From Nemopilema nomurai (Eukaryota > Cnidaria > Scyphozoa > Rhizostomeae > Rhizostomatidae): a stretch of 64,000 bases of DNA. The stretch covers positions 1-64,000 of the forward strand of contig PEDN01001375.1 of the NCBI GenBank assembly GCA_003864495.1. Reading direction: 5' to 3'. Within the stretch, counting starts at the first letter, position 1. Each line of letters opens with the position of its first letter. A model generated the notes under the pieces. It did no database searches and had not been told where the DNA came from. It saw only the letters and a list, made by a program, of their open reading frames with translations. A program made the position numbers and the translations under genes. Below are positions 59,201 through 64,000 of the stretch, piece by piece.

Positions 59201-59477
59201 TTAGTTTTACTGAATTATTAACTTGTTAAGTGAAGAGCTTGTTGGCAGGTTTTTGAAAAGACAACTTGTGCAATGATTTTAAGGCTGTAGAATGTTTCAT
59301 GAAAATTCAGGGTTGCTAAATGCTGTGTAGTTTATCTCATTTCATCTAGATTCTAGTTGGAATCAGTGTTTTCCTCAGAAGAATTCACTGTTGATTTTCT
59401 TGTTTTGTATCCAGAATTTTTCTTGTGCTATATTTTGTGATGATGATTCTGAATGTTTGTTTTTTGCTAGAACAAAA
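56274..59477. other. Intergenic region between the CH gene and the TRAFD1-like gene
   Basis: Mostly AT-rich and without recognisable genes. A less AT-rich block at about 57055-57320 carries a 12-bp inverted repeat (CCACAGACGACG at 57208-57219; CGTCGTCTGTGG near 57291-57302) and may be a transposon remnant. An isolated exon-like segment at 58465-58513 is listed under findings. Confidence 0.5.
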
Positions 59478-62400
59478 ATGGCAGCTTCAGAATCAGAAGC
59501 TGGTGCGACATCATACTGTAAAAATTGGCAAGTACTCTTCTGCATCTATATCATCTGTTTATCATTGTTTGAAAGTTTCATATCAAGGGTGTGCTCCTTA
59601 TAATGACAAATGTTTGTCTAAGCTACTTAATCATTCTATTCATCTGTCTATGCCCTCTTCATAATATAAGGAGTTAAGGAACAAAAATAGTTTTATGATC
59701 TATAGAGCTGCTGAGCTGCTTTGGAAAAAACTTGTTAATGAAAAAGTTTAGATGAAAATAATAGGTCAATTTTTTTAGGCCAGGTTAACATACTTTCTGT
59801 CATAGTTGTTACTAATAAATTATTATTGTGAATTTTCATTGTTGTAATTAGATTTTTTAATGTGAAACAGAAAGTCGTTTAGATAGCAAATGTGGCATAG
59901 TTTTTGAAATGTTACTGGAAGCAAATAAATGTTTGAAAAGGGATTACCCTTGAATATCAAGGTGTGCTAACAACAATATTTGGGAGAGTTGTAGAAGCAA
60001 GTGCCAATGGGGGTATAAGACCTGAATGTCTACCCCTACCCACTGTTTAGAATCAATGAGAATATATCCCAGTAGCAATGATGGAATTTCTGTGCTGTGT
60101 TATTCTGAGGAATGTTATATGGTTTTAGCCCATTTACTCTTTTATATGCAGCTGATAATAGCATAGTAATGCATGCATAGGCATAACAATTATACGACAT
60201 CTGGATACACACAAAATGAATCTTCCGGACAAGATTTAGCAGGAAACACAAATACTGGTAGCATGTTCAAGGAATATAGATATTGAAACATCTAGATGAA
60301 ATGACCATGTACCAACCCTTGGTTTTAGAACAACTGACAATAAAGAATTGAAGTTATATACCTTAGAATTGTGATGTTTAATGGAAGAATAGGCTCCTTT
60401 GCTATTCACGTCATAGGTATGGGGTCTTTCCAATGGCTCTTTTTCAATGTAAAAGAGTTCTCATTGTATCAAAAGACATAATGATGTCGCAGACAAACAA
60501 TTTGACTTTGAAATGATGTTTTGTAAAGTTTACATTCATCCTGTTGTCATTAAATGCAAAAGTCAAAGCAGAGACAGGTGCAATGGAAATGCGGAATAAA
60601 AATAACTGTGACAGTAACTGTTATTTGTTTGCAGCAGGTGGCCTAATTTGATCGTTTTAATTTTGTTTGAATAAAAACAATATTTCTAGAAGTATACTTA
60701 GTACAAGTTATGTGGTTTAGTAATTTTACCATAGAAAGTGGATGACATTAAAGTTCTAATTGCTCTACTGTGTAATTTGTGCAGAAAGTTATTTCCTTCT
60801 CTTAATACAACTGAGTCTTAAGCATGGCCTTAACCTGGACACAAAGGCAGAAACAATAATATGTTGTTAATAATATGATACAAATCATATCAATCATATA
60901 ATATCATATCATTATATTCATGTTCATATCATTTTTTTGCCCTTTCTTCACATTTTACCTGCCAAAGCATATAAGCTTTCTTTTTATGCAACTGCTTCCT
61001 GTTTTTTTGTTTTCTTCAGCAGCACACCCTAATAGCTTTTGTTTCTTCTAACAATTATTTAATATTGGACATCCAAGTTGTGTCCTTCATCTCCCCTTTT
61101 CTTCATAACTTTTCATTAGTCTAACAGCTGTCTTGAGCTTGTTTTACGAGGTGCTCCAGAAGTCGCAATGCCTTGAGTTATACCTCTTGAATTGGTTTCT
61201 TGCAATCTGCTGCTCACCTCAACAATACCACAATCTGTGCATCTTTAGACACGTGCAATTTTTGTTCCCTGATTGTTTTACTGTATAAGAATCATCCCAA
61301 CTGTTCTTTCATAAGATTACAGAATCATGCCTAAATACAATGATAATGATCTGACCCTGGTTCAACAACAATTTGTGCGTCATTCCCTAATGCTTTTTAT
61401 TTTCAGCATGTCTTTATTTGCACTGCCAAGATTAGCAGCTGTATATAATTTTCTAGCTTCTTGCAAACCATAGTCACACTTGCTAAACACCATCTATCCA
61501 GCTCCCTTTGAATCAACTTATTGTAGGGAATAAAGATACCATGCAACTTTGTCTGTTACCCCTTTCAACGGCTGTGCAATAGTGTCCCACATATAAGAAG
61601 GAACGCAAATTTTAAGAAACACAGACCCTGATTTTCAAAAATAATGATAAGAATTGGCGAAAATCTGAAGATATGAATTTTCATACATGGTTTTTCCTAA
61701 AAAAGAAAAACTACAAATATAACTAAAGATTGTATAATATTTTATCACAACTATGGAGCTTGTGTCAAATATGGTTCAATATTATAATATTCTTCTTGTG
61801 TTCATATATAGAAACATTAACCTTATTTTAAGTATTTAATTTAACAAGGAACGCATCAGACCTTAAACAAAAATAGTTTCTTTTTACATGCGGGAAGCTA
61901 CTGTAGTGTCCTCGAAATAGGTTTACCACATATTTATAGTTTTTAGCCTGTCTGCTAGTGTCTATCCTTATTTTTATGTCTATTAAAATCAACATTCTTA
62001 ATATTTTAGTAAACGTGACATTCCGGAGCAAAACTTTCAAATGCACGAAATTCACTGCCAGAGAAATTTGAGGTTATGTCAAAAATGTGACGAGGCTGTG
62101 CCTCGTTCTGAAATGGAGGATCACATGGAGGAGTTCCATGCTCTGGTCGAATGCAAATGCAAAGCAAAGATTGAAAAGTCGCAACTAGAGAAACACGTGG
62201 TATACTGATGTAAAACTTCAATTTTTGCCTGAAAGAATTCCGATGCAAGCTGTCTACGTCTTTCTCCGTAGTGATAATAGGAGTGGCGCCCTTTGGTACA
62301 TATATTAGCCTAAATGTAGAAAATTTAGATGAATGATATAATAGGAGTTTTGTCGTGTATAAGAGGTATCTTGGTCCAGTGTGTCGCTCCGTTCTTTAGC

Positions 62401-63489
62401 ATTGTAACCCAGACTTGTGATCGGGGTAAAATTTTTCCCATAAATTTATACTGGAAAGATTGAAATACCCAGTACCCGAAATAGCTAGTGTAAGCACCTT
62501 ATGATAGCTGTTTTATAGGTAATTTCACGGCATTGCCAATTGAGAAAATTAAGTAAAAATTAGAAGAAATAATTAATGCTTTGCATGTTTGAACGTAGGT
62601 AATTCTCGTTTTCTTCTGTTTCAGAAAGAAGACTGTTTACAACGTATGGTGCCGTGTAAATTCTGCGAGGTTTCGTTGAAATTTTCAGATATGCCCGACC
62701 ACGAACACGCGTGTGGAAGTAGGACTGAAAAGTGCGAAAAGTGTGGCAGCTACATCATGATTAAGTTTGCCATGTCACATGACTGTTCTACCTGCAAACC
62801 AAAGCAAGCGGTTCGCCCGTTCCCGGTTTTACCCAACATCGGGTACGATTATCAGCCGGTTCCTGACGGAGCGAACTGTAGTTCTTACGTTGATGACTTG
62901 AGTATGGATTCAATTTTGAACATACCGGGTACGGGAGAATCAAGCAATTCGAAACCGGACGAGGTGCCTGTTTATGGATACAGAAGGGCTAGATACAACG
63001 GAAAGGGACAGAATAAAGAGCATTTCGGCAAGAGAGATGCAACTAGGAATTGGGAGTCTGGAGATCGGGTTGCAACTGACCTTCAAGGACTGAATATCGA
63101 AGGCAGGAACATACGTAAGAAGGTTGACCGTAGCAATCGACGAATTAGGCCAAATAGCGACCAGGTAACTGAGATTAGTGGAACCCGGAAGAGTAAAGTA
63201 GCAACGGACGATAGTGCGTCGGGGCACGGCCTAAATGGATTCCAACGGGATGTATTTCCCAGAGGAAGGAATCCACAGAACAGAGATTCCGCGCGCAGCG
63301 AAGAGGTCGCTGGTGGGAGCAGAAGGTTTAGGCCGCCAAACGGCAATGACAGCGTCGCGGTTAGGAAGGGCCCGGCGCCATTGGTTGGCTCGAGAACTAC
63401 GAAAGCGAGGTCACGACCTGTGCGGATAATCCCTATAGATGTAGAAGACGAGCCGGATGAGTTGTCAAACCCCGTCGTACCCATACATG
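59478..63489 (+). CDS. TRAFD1: TRAF-type zinc finger protein (TRAFD1/XAF1-like), 3' end probably beyond the window
   Basis: Three exons: 59478-59527, 62010-62199 and 62625-63489, giving about 368 residues, then a GTAAGT donor. The start MAASESEAGATSYCKNCKRD and the following IPEQNFQMHEIHCQRNL match the N-terminus of TRAFD1 and XAF1. Cys/His fingers follow: LCQKCDEAVPRSEMEDHM, ECKCKAKIEKSQLEKHV, RMVPCKFCEVSLKFSDMPDH and RTEKCEKCGSYIMIKF. In vertebrates these proteins damp TRAF6/innate signalling (TRAFD1) or bind XIAP (XAF1). From about residue 150 the chain is polar and Arg/Asn/Gly-rich and looks disordered. The first intron is GC-AG (see findings). A possible next exon starts near 63748 (TTTCAG acceptor, phase fits, short frame), but it is not secure. 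Confidence 0.92.
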
Positions 63490-64000
63490 GTAAGTAATGG
63501 CTTCAAATATTCTTCTTATCGCCATTCCTGGGATCAGGGCCTTGAAATGTTCCTTACCTTACAATAGGCAAGCTTTTTAGTAGGGCAGCTCAAGAATGAT
63601 GCTTGTTTTCATTGTTTTTCGTAAGGGCTTACCCTGGCTTTACCCTGGCTTACCTCTCCGGGCTGCACAGTTTCATGGTTCAATCGATGAGACCGTAGGC
63701 AACATCGTGTTGTGACCATTGTAGCATTTGCACACTATTTATTTCAGTATTGGGTGCAATGGATAGTGCACAATGTTTTTGAATCCCCCGTTAATATGAT
63801 GAGAATATTGACAATGCATGTGATCTGGGGAAATATTGATAGATATCTACCTACATTCAATAGCTTTTTGCCCCCTGGAGGCTTGCGATGTATACCTGCA
63901 GTGAATTCTGTATTCCTATCAGCCGTTTTATGCAGGCTGTCCTGGGTTGGTTGCGTTTGACGAAGTGCGGTTTACTTGTGTGCTTGCAATAAGTGTCTCG
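63490..64000 (+). other. Intron or 3' region of the TRAFD1-like gene
   Basis: Follows a good donor. An acceptor at about 63741-63747 (TTTATTTCAG) would continue the frame for about 10 codons to a stop; otherwise the next exon lies outside the window. Confidence 0.4.

Noticed and set aside
63083..63484. 133-codon minus-strand ORF
   Set aside because: Antisense shadow of the long last TRAFD1-like exon.

Overview
This is animal nuclear DNA: AT-rich, with every recognised gene split into small exons by GT-AG introns (two are GC-AG) and about ten genes in 64 kb. The gene set (cilia/flagella protein, MIF, VKOR, DPH1, METTL23, NIPSNAP, TRAFD1/XAF1-like protein, CH-domain protein) is metazoan. A complete phosphoenolpyruvate mutase points to a phosphonate-making marine invertebrate. 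A cnidarian is my best guess from gene density, intron size and this gene, but the window alone cannot decide between a cnidarian and another invertebrate.

Layout. 0.2-3.8 kb: 3' part of a NIPSNAP-family gene (+). 5.9-19.0 kb: CFAP251/WDR66 (-), 28 coding exons, with an apparent 1-nt frameshift near 8.01 kb. 19.7-20.5 kb: a 216-bp inverted repeat around a Penelope-type GIY-YIG fragment. 20.9-24.4 kb: PEP mutase (-), head to head with MIF (+, 24.7-25.7 kb). 27.1-31.0 kb: an unrecognised coiled-coil gene (-). 32.2-33.6 kb: VKORC1-like (+). 34.3-36.5 kb: METTL23 (-), sharing an 82-bp start-to-start gap with DPH1 (+, 36.6-45.5 kb). 48.1-48.5 kb: a doubtful small two-exon ORF (-). 50.1-56.3 kb: a CH-domain gene (+). 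59.5 kb to the right edge: a TRAFD1/XAF1-type zinc-finger gene (+), probably continuing past the window.

The genes look like ordinary neighbours, not one pathway. Two pairs (PEPM/MIF and METTL23/DPH1) are divergent and probably share promoter DNA. Mobile DNA is modest: a hAT-like MITE, the Penelope remnant with at least two diverged relatives of its arm in introns, one tRNA-like SINE fragment and several tandem repeats. I found no CRISPR, operon or prokaryotic defence-like system. The most notable observations are the frameshift in CFAP251, two GC-AG introns with the same donor string, the animal PEP mutase, and the near-perfect inverted Penelope arms.

Exon boundaries were set by hand from reading-frame continuity and splice consensus. 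All introns of the recognised genes join in phase, the only exception being the CFAP251 frameshift.
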